This document shows positions 1-5,094 of a stretch of 27,984 nt of DNA, piece after piece. Position 1 is the first letter of the stretch, and every line of letters begins with the position of its first letter. Below the pieces are notes generated by a model. That model worked only from the letters and a program-made list of their open reading frames with translations, did no database searches and was not told the DNA's origin. A program made the translations under genes and the position numbers. Source of the DNA: a virus; the IMG/VR virus record IMGVR_UViG_3300048442_000711, positions 1 through 27,984 of that record, one strand, 5' to 3'.

Positions 1-369
1 TTCATGAGCCTCTTTGATTGCTGCCATGAGGTGTCCCCCATTTGCACAACCTTCCAATTTAGTCTCTGTATCAGACATTTGAACTTTCATCATACTCCCT
101 GAGACATCAACTTCATTAGCAAATAAATATATACCATTTGCTGCTAAGTGGAATGTGTCAGGACTAGAACTATCTTCTAGTGACTCCAGGATCGTGGGAT
201 CTAAGTTTTTCTTAGGTTTTCTCGGATTTGCGTGATATTCTATTTTTCTCTCTTTAGCGAGTGAATCGCAGAATATGTTTGCAGTGTATGTTTTGATAGA
301 ACTATCAAAACGATCAGTATTGGTTTTTACACCATTTTCGGTCTTCAATGAGACCATATAATTAGCCAT
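1..369 (-). CDS. AIPR-like protein, N-terminal part (runs off left edge)
   Basis: A minus-strand frame of 123 codons opens at ATG 369 and is still open at base 1, so only the N-terminus is present. The start has a good Shine-Dalgarno (AAGGAG, complement of 376-381). The segment HLAANGIYLFANEV followed about 25 residues later by LEGCANGGHLMAAIKEA resembles the core of AIPR (abortive-infection phage-resistance) proteins, where an NNGI-type motif precedes an NGxQT-type motif. The match is to the pattern only; the canonical QT is GH here. A small hairpin (390-395 with 399-404, loop ttc) lies in the leader just upstream of the Shine-Dalgarno. The gene diverges from the methyltransferase at 641. 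Coding status is firm and the family is tentative; biochemical role in a phage is unknown. Confidence 0.55.
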   Translation of the reverse strand, partial: MANYMVSLKTENGVKTNTDRFDSSIKTYTANIFCDSLAKERKIEYHANPRKPKKNLDPTILESLEDSSSPDTFHLAANGIYLFANEVDVSGSMMKVQMSDTETKLEGCANGGHLMAAIKEAHE

Positions 370-484
370 GCTAATCTCCTTAATTTACAGATGCCTTCGG
401 CACCTTCTTTACGAAACATTTGTTCCGTGTAATGAATATTAAAGGATCTGGATTTTATTACAAGTTTATAAAAGTAAAATTTTC

Positions 485-584
485 TACAGAAAGAACAAAA
501 GCCCTCGTTAAAGGGCTAGTGTTACACACAGACAATCAGAGGATGATCTGAAGTGCTTGCGCACATTGATGATCGAATCTGATC
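485..584 (-). ncRNA. Candidate structured small RNA
   Basis: On the minus strand an extended -10 element (TG-A-TATATT, complement of 592-600) is followed seven bases later by a stem that starts almost at the predicted 5' end. ATCAGA/TCTGAT (535-540 with 578-583) encloses GATC/GATC (545-548 with 571-574) and GTGC-ttgc-GCAC (553-564). A second small hairpin GTGT/ACAC (519-529) and a terminator hairpin (500-517) with a T-rich tail follow. There is no credible reading frame. The RNA would be about 95 nt. This is inference from structure and promoter placement; the target and function are unknown. Confidence 0.45.
489..517 (-). terminator. Rho-independent terminator of the minus-strand small RNA
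   Basis: AGCCCT (500-505) pairs with AGGGCT (512-517) around a six-base loop. Read on the minus strand the stem is followed by TTTTGTTCTTT. On the plus strand no T-run follows, so the direction is minus. Confidence 0.6.
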
Positions 585-591
585 TTTAATA

Positions 592-600
592 AATATATCA
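592..600 (-). promoter_or_regulatory. Extended -10 promoter, minus strand
   Basis: The minus strand reads TG-A-TATATT. It is placed seven bases before the start of the structured RNA and has no obvious -35. It has the same TGnTAnnnT form as the elements at 626-634, 3571-3579, 9404-9412 and 9488-9496. Confidence 0.4.
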
Positions 601-625
601 CAATCTTTGAATTATGCAAACATAC

Positions 626-634
626 TGGTAACAT
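626..634 (+). promoter_or_regulatory. Extended -10 promoter for leaderless methyltransferase
   Basis: TG-G-TAACAT ends six bases before the GTG at 641, and no Shine-Dalgarno precedes that GTG. This spacing places the transcript start at or next to the start codon, as expected for a leaderless mRNA. Confidence 0.45.
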
Positions 635-640
635 ATATTT

Positions 641-2260
641 GTGATAGCAGGAAGTTTATTCTCCGGTATAGGAGGTTTAGAATATGGTCTACATAGATCA
701 GGGCTAGTTAGTGAAACAGCTTGGATGGTAGAAATGGATGATTTCTGCTGTTCTGTTTTAGAAAAAAACTTTCCTGAAACAATGATCTTAAATAAAAAGA
801 TAGAAGATGTAAATCCAAAGTATCTACCAAAGATAGATATTCTTACAGCAGGGTTTCCATGTCAGCCAGTATCGGTTGCAGGAGCAAGAAAGGGAGTAAA
901 TGATGAAAGATGGTTATGGGATGAAGTTTGGAGATTTATTGATGTACTTCGACCACGATACTTCATCTTGGAAAATGTCCCAGGACTACTTACAGCAAAC
1001 AAAGGGAAAGCCTTCGAAAGAGTTATCAAAGATATTTCCCAAAGCAGGTTGTATAGATTCGAATGGCAAATTGTATCAGCAAGATCAATTGGTGCGCCAC
1101 ACCTTAGAAAAAGATTCTTTGGAATCGGTGAATTGGCCGACACCCTCGACTCAAGACAACGAACACAAAAATTTGAATTTGAACGAGAAGGGCAGAAGAA
1201 TAGCCAAGAATGGGGGAGAGGACAGATCCTTGAATCTAGCAGACAAAGTTCAGGTAGCGAGTTGGGAAACACCGAACACAATGGATCACCTACCACCGAG
1301 ATCAGGGGAGGCGTTGGAGAATGTCCTGTACAGAGGGGACAAGGAGAGGAAATCCAAGAGGAAGTCGACAGGAAACCTGAGGGAGAATTCACGACTTCAA
1401 GGCAAGAGGCTGAACTATGGATGGGTAACACGACTTATGGGTTTTCCGGATGGATGGCTAGATTAGGCATTAAAAATATTTGGTCATCTACACCAAATAC
1501 CTGGAGGACACCAACCACTTTTGATCACAAAGGTGAAAATGCTTATACACATGCTGCATCTTTCCTACAAGGAAAAAACACAAGAGCTTCAGGTCAACCC
1601 GTACAGGTAGCTTTAGCAGATCAAGTTGCTATGGAGGAATTAAAAAAAGATCCAGATCTATTTCAAAAATATGCAGAACATAAAATTTTAAAAAGACCTA
1701 ACCTACCAAAACAAAAAGATTTTGTAGACTATCTAAGATCCGTAAGCTCTGTAAAGAGTCTCTATCAAAAAGTAGGTAGTGAAATATCAAAATCAAAAAT
1801 AGAGCATTGGTTTAGATATGATGATTCAGGTTTTAGTTATCCATCTATAGATCATTGGTATATTATTAAACCTTACTTACTGCCTCTAAAGTTTGACAAA
1901 GAAATGACTTATACGGAGTCATACAATTGGGTTAATGAAACTGCTTTTCCAACAGCTGCAGCAAGAGATCATAAAGACACATATGGAACTGTTTTGACAG
2001 GATCTAAAACAGGCGATAGGAATACTTTACCTTTAAATATTTTTAGAAAACTTAGAGATCAAATCAAAGATTTTGCTATGTGGGAATATAATATGCCCAG
2101 ATCTATAGAAGATTATCCAGATCGTGTAAATAAACTTAAAGCTTTAGGAAATGCTGTAGTTCCACAATGTGCCGAATTAGTTGGAAGACTAATCTTAAAC
2201 TCTATCGGCACCGATAAACTTATCTTTTGTGATTCAATTAAGGAAGATCATCCTCAGTGA
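641..2260 (+). CDS. C5-cytosine-specific DNA methyltransferase (Dcm family)
   Basis: This 539-residue protein would transfer a methyl group from S-adenosylmethionine to cytosine C5 in DNA. Visible motifs are the SAM-binding SLFSGIGG (residues 5-12), the catalytic GFPCQP with Cys74, ENV (111-113), GAPHLRKR (151-158) of the motif VIII region and the terminal KALGNAVVPQ. The stretch between motif VIII and the end is unusually long (about 330 residues). Its first part (about 168-275) is polar and apparently disordered, and its later part has two WPTP-like modules (WRTPTTFDHKG, AFPTAAARDHKD) and an HWFRYDD...YPSIDHW segment seen in phage methylases. The GTG start lacks a Shine-Dalgarno but sits six bases after an extended -10, so it is probably leaderless; it places motif I at the N-terminus as expected. 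The role is probably protection from host restriction, with unknown specificity. Bases 900-1466 also carry another frame. Confidence 0.9.
   Translation: MIAGSLFSGIGGLEYGLHRSGLVSETAWMVEMDDFCCSVLEKNFPETMILNKKIEDVNPKYLPKIDILTAGFPCQPVSVAGARKGVNDERWLWDEVWRFIDVLRPRYFILENVPGLLTANKGKAFERVIKDISQSRLYRFEWQIVSARSIGAPHLRKRFFGIGELADTLDSRQRTQKFEFEREGQKNSQEWGRGQILESSRQSSGSELGNTEHNGSPTTEIRGGVGECPVQRGQGEEIQEEVDRKPEGEFTTSRQEAELWMGNTTYGFSGWMARLGIKNIWSSTPNTWRTPTTFDHKGENAYTHAASFLQGKNTRASGQPVQVALADQVAMEELKKDPDLFQKYAEHKILKRPNLPKQKDFVDYLRSVSSVKSLYQKVGSEISKSKIEHWFRYDDSGFSYPSIDHWYIIKPYLLPLKFDKEMTYTESYNWVNETAFPTAAARDHKDTYGTVLTGSKTGDRNTLPLNIFRKLRDQIKDFAMWEYNMPRSIEDYPDRVNKLKALGNAVVPQCAELVGRLILNSIGTDKLIFCDSIKEDHPQ
889..896 (+). 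promoter_or_regulatory. Shine-Dalgarno of the nested frame
   Basis: AAAGGGAG ends six bases before ATG 903 and three before ATG 900. It lies inside the methyltransferase gene, whose own GTG start has no such site. It is the main local signal that the nested +1 frame is translated. Confidence 0.45.
900..1466 (+). CDS. Overprinted WPTP-type methylase-associated protein nested in the methyltransferase
   Basis: A 188-residue frame is open in the +1 register entirely inside the methyltransferase. It has an ordered set of motifs that I recognise from stand-alone phage proteins often found with methylases: DTSSWKMSQ, FPKAG...NGKLY, NWPTPSTQDN, then MDHLPPRSGEAL with a basic RKSKRKSTGNLRE stretch, ending in LNYGWVTRLMGFPDGW. 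Over the same bases the methyltransferase frame reads its own motifs: ILENVPG opposite SSWKMSQ and LADT opposite WPTP. A Shine-Dalgarno precedes ATG 903, which may be the true start. The function is not known; a role in target recognition or with the methyltransferase is a guess. Alternatives are a compensated frameshift history or a non-translated shadow. A minus-strand frame is also open here, which lowers the weight of openness alone. Confidence 0.5.
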   Translation: MMKDGYGMKFGDLLMYFDHDTSSWKMSQDYLQQTKGKPSKELSKIFPKAGCIDSNGKLYQQDQLVRHTLEKDSLESVNWPTPSTQDNEHKNLNLNEKGRRIAKNGGEDRSLNLADKVQVASWETPNTMDHLPPRSGEALENVLYRGDKERKSKRKSTGNLRENSRLQGKRLNYGWVTRLMGFPDGWLD

Positions 2261-2393
2261 GTTGGCCTAATATATCATTTGTATTTAGGTCATTTAGTTT
2301 TTTTGTTTTATTTTTTTTAATTTTCGGATGTTTAATACCTTTTATTTTATTTTTAGAGGCTAATCCAACACCAATCATCTCAATATAACTCAT
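2238..2393 (-). CDS. Lysine-rich microprotein (51 aa), convergent with methyltransferase
   Basis: This minus-strand gene runs from ATG 2393 to TAA at 2238, overlapping the end of the methyltransferase by 23 bases. A Shine-Dalgarno (AAAGGA) lies five bases upstream of the start, and a promoter-like TTGTAA-16-TATAGT (complement of 2423-2450) lies about 30 bases upstream. The product has a short N-terminal part (MSYIEMIGVGLAS), a strongly basic centre with KIKKNKTKK, and an acidic end (LTEDDLP). It has no recognised family. The ribosome-binding site and promoter are the reasons for calling it. Confidence 0.5.
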   Translation of the reverse strand: MSYIEMIGVGLASKNKIKGIKHPKIKKNKTKKLNDLNTNDILGQLTEDDLP

Positions 2394-2422
2394 GTTATCC
2401 TTTCTTTTAAGGTATAAATATT

Positions 2423-2450
2423 ACTATAAATTTTTCTTTAGAAGTTACAA
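2423..2450 (-). promoter_or_regulatory. Promoter of the 51-aa minus-strand gene
   Basis: On the minus strand TTGTAA (2445-2450) and TATAGT (2423-2428) are separated by 16 bases and lie about 30 bases before the start at 2393. Confidence 0.35.
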
Positions 2451-2537
2451 TAAAGTTACCAAAATGTTAAATCTTCTTGGCGATAAAGTTTTTAGTTTCA
2501 ATGTTTATAGGGTTTTACAGAATTATTAACAATTTAT

Positions 2538-2575
2538 GTCACATGTGACATTTTGTGACATTTTGTGACTGTCAC
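2538..2575 (+). promoter_or_regulatory. TGTGAC operator-like array
   Basis: TGTGAC begins at 2544, 2554 and 2564, exactly ten bases apart, so all copies face the same side of the helix. The first is part of the perfect palindrome GTCACATGTGAC (2538-2549), and an inverted GTCAC (2571-2575) closes the array. It lies 70-107 bases upstream of the small-gene operon at 2645, a likely position for a regulator. Confidence 0.55.
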
Positions 2576-2580
2576 GCCCT

Positions 2581-2625
2581 AGAGTAGAGTAGACTAGAGT
2601 AGACTAGACTAGACTAGAGTAGACT
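2581..2625 (+). repeat. Nine tandem AGA(G/C)T pentamers
   Basis: Nine consecutive five-base units read AGAGT, AGAGT, AGACT, AGAGT, AGACT, AGACT, AGACT, AGAGT and AGACT. The third base is constant and only the fourth varies. The five-base period puts TAG stops into all three plus frames. The tract runs directly into the leader of the gene at 2645. Confidence 0.85.
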
Positions 2626-2644
2626 ATATAGGGAGGGAATATAT

Positions 2645-2830
2645 ATGAAAATAATGATCAGTTATGAAATGACAGAAGACTATATTGTTAATGCTGATTC
2701 TGTAGAAGATGCAATAAAAAAAGTAAGTGAGATTTTTGAACACAAACAAAGTTCTCAGAAAGATCTCTTATGGCAAGAAAAAGTAGACTATCATTGTGAG
2801 ATAAATAAGAAATATGAAATAGAGGAATAA
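2645..2830 (+). CDS. Small phage protein (61 aa), first gene of a coupled trio
   Basis: A strong Shine-Dalgarno (GGGAGGG, 2631-2637) sits seven bases before ATG 2645. The protein is acidic and soluble-looking, with a pattern YIVNADSVEDAIKKVSEIF that is echoed by the next gene (FFVAAKDADEAVEIFMNGI), so the two may be diverged paralogues. The stop overlaps the next start as TAATG. No family was recognised. Position behind an operator-like array suggests a regulated accessory operon. Confidence 0.65.
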   Translation: MKIMISYEMTEDYIVNADSVEDAIKKVSEIFEHKQSSQKDLLWQEKVDYHCEINKKYEIEE

Positions 2831-3003
2831 TGGAAGAAAAAGATTACGAAATTAAATTTTTTGTAGCAGCTAAAGATGCAGATGAAGCTGTAGAGATTTT
2901 TATGAATGGTATTCAAAGTATTGAAAGCAATGACTGGATACCGGAAGTTTCTCCTATATTAGATCCTGATTTCTATGATATAAAACCGGAAGGGACAATA
3001 TAA
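2830..3003 (+). CDS. Small acidic phage protein (57 aa), coupled second gene
   Basis: ATG 2830 overlaps the previous stop by one base (TAATG), and its own TAA overlaps the next ATG by one base. The product begins MEEKDYEIKFFVAAKDADEA and ends IKPEGTI, and is rich in Asp and Glu. The spacing of hydrophobic residues before the DADEAVE segment resembles the 61-aa upstream protein. Its function is unknown. The stop/start coupling on both sides supports it as a real gene despite its size. Confidence 0.65.
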   Translation: MEEKDYEIKFFVAAKDADEAVEIFMNGIQSIESNDWIPEVSPILDPDFYDIKPEGTI

Positions 3004-3197
3004 TGGCAGACTTTAATTTTCCACCTGGAACTAAAAGAGAAGATGCTATTGATGAGCTTATAAGCGATCAATCTTTAAAAGAAGTTGTTTTAAAACAATT
3101 TAATTACATGAGAATCAAAGGTATCAATTTAGTTCAGGATGCTGATGATCTTGTAAATTTATATTTAAACATTTGCAAAAATTTCGAAGAAAAGTAA
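3003..3197 (+). CDS. Small phage protein (64 aa), coupled third gene
   Basis: The start overlaps the preceding stop (TAATG at 3001-3005). The product looks helical and acidic, with FPPGTKREDAIDELISDQ near the start and an amphipathic C-terminal half. It is not recognised. A terminator at 3282 ends this three-gene unit. The gene sits two genes before TerL, but nothing in it (no evident HTH) supports calling it a small terminase. Confidence 0.65.
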   Translation: MADFNFPPGTKREDAIDELISDQSLKEVVLKQFNYMRIKGINLVQDADDLVNLYLNICKNFEEK

Positions 3198-3281
3198 ACT
3201 AAGTACATATTCGCTACGGATAGTTGAAAGACTGCCATAGTTTGTTTACGAGCCTTTCGTGAACACTGATTAAAAGTAAAG

Positions 3282-3311
3282 AGCAGGTGCCAAGACACCT
3301 GCTTTTTATTT
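3282..3311 (+). terminator. Terminator of the small-gene operon
   Basis: AGCAGGTG (3282-3289) pairs with CACCTGCT (3296-3303) around a six-base loop, followed by TTTTTATTT. A second RNA hairpin (GTTTACGA with TCGTGAAC, about 3244-3264) lies in the same 3' untranslated segment between 3198 and 3281. Confidence 0.85.
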
Positions 3312-3335
3312 ACCCAAAATCAAAACCTGATGATG

Positions 3336-3341
3336 TATAGT
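3336..3341 (+). promoter_or_regulatory. -10 element of a candidate small RNA
   Basis: TATAGT lies five to six bases before the hairpin that begins near 3347, placing a transcript start at or near its first base. No -35 was seen. Confidence 0.3.
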
Positions 3342-3346
3342 GTATA

Positions 3347-3412
3347 GGTCGGCTACTAAACCGACTTCCTCCCATCATCGGCTGATTCGTAAGGATCAGC
3401 CTATTCTTTTTA
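3347..3412 (+). ncRNA. Candidate small RNA with exposed CCUCCC
   Basis: This intergenic segment holds a 5' hairpin (AGGTCGG with CCGACTT, 3346-3352 and 3361-3367, one G-U pair), a C-rich single-stranded linker containing CCTCCC (3368-3373), and a terminator hairpin. It has no plausible frame. The linker is complementary to purine-rich ribosome-binding sites, including GGGAGG at 2631-2636 and ATGGGAG at 4004-4010. An alternative fold pairs GATGATG (3329-3335) with CATCATC (3373-3379). The RNA model is inference. Confidence 0.4.
3380..3412 (+). terminator. Terminator of the intergenic small RNA
   Basis: GGCTGAT (3380-3386) pairs with ATCAGCC (3395-3401) around an eight-base loop, followed by tattctttttaa. 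The tail overlaps the last codon of the minus-strand gene at 3410. Confidence 0.7.
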
Positions 3413-3529
3413 ATTCTTGTAAGATTTTTTTTCGACTGCCAGATCTCTTCTAATTTTCTTTGCTAGTCTTCTACGCTCTTTCCTATTCATAGTTGGAGCA
3501 TGATCTTTTGATACTGTATATATTTTCAT
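3410..3529 (-). CDS. Basic microprotein (39 aa)
   Basis: A minus-strand frame runs from ATG 3529 to TAA at 3410. TAAGAT (complement of 3536-3541) ends exactly six bases before the ATG and there is no Shine-Dalgarno, the same leaderless arrangement as other genes here. The centre is strongly basic (NRKERRRLAKKIRRDL), a composition common in very small phage proteins that bind nucleic acid. No family was recognised. Its 3' end meets the terminator of the plus-strand small RNA. Confidence 0.5.
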   Translation of the reverse strand: MKIYTVSKDHAPTMNRKERRRLAKKIRRDLAVEKKSYKN

Positions 3530-3570
3530 AAATCTATCTTAGATAAAAGGTTTCTAATATTTTTTATTTG

Positions 3571-3579
3571 TGATATTGT
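3571..3579 (+). promoter_or_regulatory. Extended -10 promoter of thioredoxin
   Basis: TG-A-TATTGT is followed nine bases later by ATG 3589. There is no Shine-Dalgarno, so a leaderless or nearly leaderless transcript is likely. Confidence 0.4.
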
Positions 3580-3588
3580 TAATACACT

Positions 3589-3906
3589 ATGATACGAAAA
3601 ATTGACCAGATAGACTTCACAGACACAGTACTAAGAGACACCACCACAATTGTAAAATTTGAAGCAGAGTGGTGTCAACCATGCAAACAAATTACACCTG
3701 CAGTAGAAGAACTTGCAAAGGAATGGAATGAAAAAGAATGTGAATTTGTAGCGATCGATATAGATGCATCGCCATCCATAGCAAATCACTACAACATTCA
3801 AAGTGTTCCAACTTTTATTGCATTTAATAAAGGTTTGCCAGTTTCTGAAGTCCGTTCTAATATTAATATTGGAAACATAAAGTCAAGTTTTAGTAAATTA
3901 GTCTGA
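3589..3906 (+). CDS. Thioredoxin
   Basis: This 105-residue protein is a full-length single-domain thioredoxin, a cytoplasmic disulfide reductase. The active site is WCQPC with Cys29 and Cys32 (the usual WCGPC with Gln for Gly), and the cis-proline loop is SVPTF with Pro74. The length matches the family. It is monocistronic, with its own extended -10 promoter and a strong terminator right behind the stop. In phages thioredoxins may support host-like ribonucleotide reduction or serve as a polymerase processivity factor, as host thioredoxin does in T7; neither partner is in this window. The Gln variant could shift redox potential or partner choice. Confidence 0.93.
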   Translation: MIRKIDQIDFTDTVLRDTTTIVKFEAEWCQPCKQITPAVEELAKEWNEKECEFVAIDIDASPSIANHYNIQSVPTFIAFNKGLPVSEVRSNINIGNIKSSFSKLV

Positions 3907-3910
3907 TATT

Positions 3911-3960
3911 TCTAGGAGCCTCTGCCCCCTGTTGTAAAAGCAGAGGCAACTAGATTTTTA
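3911..3960 (+). terminator. Strong terminator after thioredoxin
   Basis: GCCTCTGC (3918-3925) pairs with GCAGAGGC (3940-3947). The stem is extended outside by TCTAG (3911-3915) with CTAGA (3950-3954) and followed by TTTTTAATATTTTT. It begins five bases after the thioredoxin stop. Confidence 0.9.
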
Positions 3961-3991
3961 ATATTTTTGTCACACCAAACGATTAATATAG

Positions 3992-3997
3992 TAAAAT
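3992..3997 (+). promoter_or_regulatory. -10 element of the 4004 gene
   Basis: TAAAAT ends six bases before ATG 4004, the leaderless spacing. If transcription starts near 4004, the GGGAG at 4006-4010 would also serve as a Shine-Dalgarno for ATG 4016 on a very short leader. Confidence 0.4.
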
Positions 3998-4003
3998 ATC
4001 ATT

Positions 4004-5074
4004 ATGGGAGAGAATATGATTGAAAAATTTGAAGAACGACAATTTCTAAAATTCGAAGATAGCACAACTTATGAACAGTGGGTAGAAGTAGGCAATAGTC
4101 TTATGCAAGCTACACAAAATATTATGTGGTGGCTTGGTGATTGGTGGAACTTCGGTGAACATAAATATGGAGAACTAGCTGCACAAGCTCTTTCTATGAA
4201 TATTCCGTATTCAACATTTTCAAGTGCTGCAGCTGTATCTAGAGCTATACCGGTAGAGAGAAGAGTACCGGAACTATCCTGGAGTCATCATAAAGAAGTT
4301 GCTTTTATAGATGATCAGGATGTGCAAGACAGTCTTTTACTAGAGTCTGTTAGAAAAGGTTTTACTACAAAAGGACTTAGACAAAAAGTGCAAGACTATA
4401 AAGTAGATCAGATTGCACCTGTATCAGCTCCTATAGATCCAATGCAAAAACATAACATCAATTACAAACCTAGTAATAATTGGAATTTTGGATATCCAAT
4501 TCAAAACTTTGGTGTAGACACAATAGAAAAAACTCCACCTCAGATGATTGCTAACTTGATTTACTTCTTTAAAAAACCTGAAGATAAATTAGTTTTTGAT
4601 TTAACAGACAAGTATCAAGTAACTAACGATGTTGCAAAAGCGTTTGATCTAGATTGTAAAAGTTATGATATATTTCCTCATCCAGAAACTACAAAAGTAG
4701 AGCAATCAGATTTTGTAGTTCAAAAGTACGATAGATCTATATCTGATGCAGATATGGTTTTTCTCAATATGTTAGATTTTTCAGATAATCCAAATGTTCC
4801 TTCTGGACTTTTCATGAGGCAACAAATCTTGGATCTAGGAGTTTCAATGAAAAAAGATTCTACCTTGTTTGTTATAGCTAAAGACTTTGAAGGATGGGGT
4901 TTAGAAAGTACCTTTGATCTGGTTTTTAGTGACTCCAATTTTGGATTGTGTGAATATATCTCTATTCCAAATAAAGCTAAATTTACTAAAGATGAAGAGC
5001 TTTCTGCTATAGCAAGTAGGCAACTACTTTCAAAAGCAGGATATATATTGGTATTGACTAAAAAATATTCATAA
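4004..5074 (+). CDS. DNA-binding-like protein with degenerate methyltransferase-like C-terminus
   Basis: The N-terminal third (TYEQWVEVGNSLMQ, MWWLGDWWNFGE, ELSWSHHKEVA) matches a phage pattern I recall from ParB-like or DNA-binding proteins in which WWxGDW and LSWSHH are hallmarks. The C-terminal part (from about residue 180) reads like a Rossmann-type DNA methyltransferase: a KLVFDLTDKY strand where the SAM motif is expected, SYDIFPHPE as the second strand, and MVFLNMLDF where a DPPY-type catalytic motif would be. The catalytic tetrapeptide is absent, so activity is doubtful. ATG 4004 has a leaderless-type promoter; ATG 4016 has a Shine-Dalgarno and may be the true start (352 aa). Lying directly before TerL, it might help DNA recognition for packaging, but that is only positional. 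Function is unproven. Confidence 0.7.
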   Translation: MGENMIEKFEERQFLKFEDSTTYEQWVEVGNSLMQATQNIMWWLGDWWNFGEHKYGELAAQALSMNIPYSTFSSAAAVSRAIPVERRVPELSWSHHKEVAFIDDQDVQDSLLLESVRKGFTTKGLRQKVQDYKVDQIAPVSAPIDPMQKHNINYKPSNNWNFGYPIQNFGVDTIEKTPPQMIANLIYFFKKPEDKLVFDLTDKYQVTNDVAKAFDLDCKSYDIFPHPETTKVEQSDFVVQKYDRSISDADMVFLNMLDFSDNPNVPSGLFMRQQILDLGVSMKKDSTLFVIAKDFEGWGLESTFDLVFSDSNFGLCEYISIPNKAKFTKDEELSAIASRQLLSKAGYILVLTKKYS

Positions 5075-5081
5075 TCTTAGT

Positions 5082-5087
5082 TATACT
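5082..5087 (+). promoter_or_regulatory. -10 element before terminase
   Basis: TATACT lies seven bases before ATG 5095, and no Shine-Dalgarno is present. This suggests a leaderless promoter heading the packaging and head genes. Confidence 0.4.
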
Positions 5088-5094
5088 TCACTAA

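Noticed and set aside
500-517. Plus-strand terminator before the methylase
   Set aside because: No T-run follows on the plus strand; the T-rich tail is on the minus strand.
862-1431. Minus-strand open frame of 189 codons opposite the methylase
   Set aside because: It is serine-, cysteine- and proline-rich with no recognisable motif and no ribosome-binding site. It is best explained as the antisense image of the purine-rich dual-coded region.
641-2260. Methylase as a frameshifted pseudogene
   Set aside because: Frame 1 is continuous through all expected motifs from the SAM loop to GNAVVPQ, so no repair is needed. The second frame is additional, not a displaced part of a broken gene.
2581-2625. 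CRISPR-like repeats
   Set aside because: The units are five bases long and have no spacers.
3198-3281. tRNA gene
   Set aside because: One good hairpin is present, but no cloverleaf, no T-loop GTTCRA motif in register and no CCA end.
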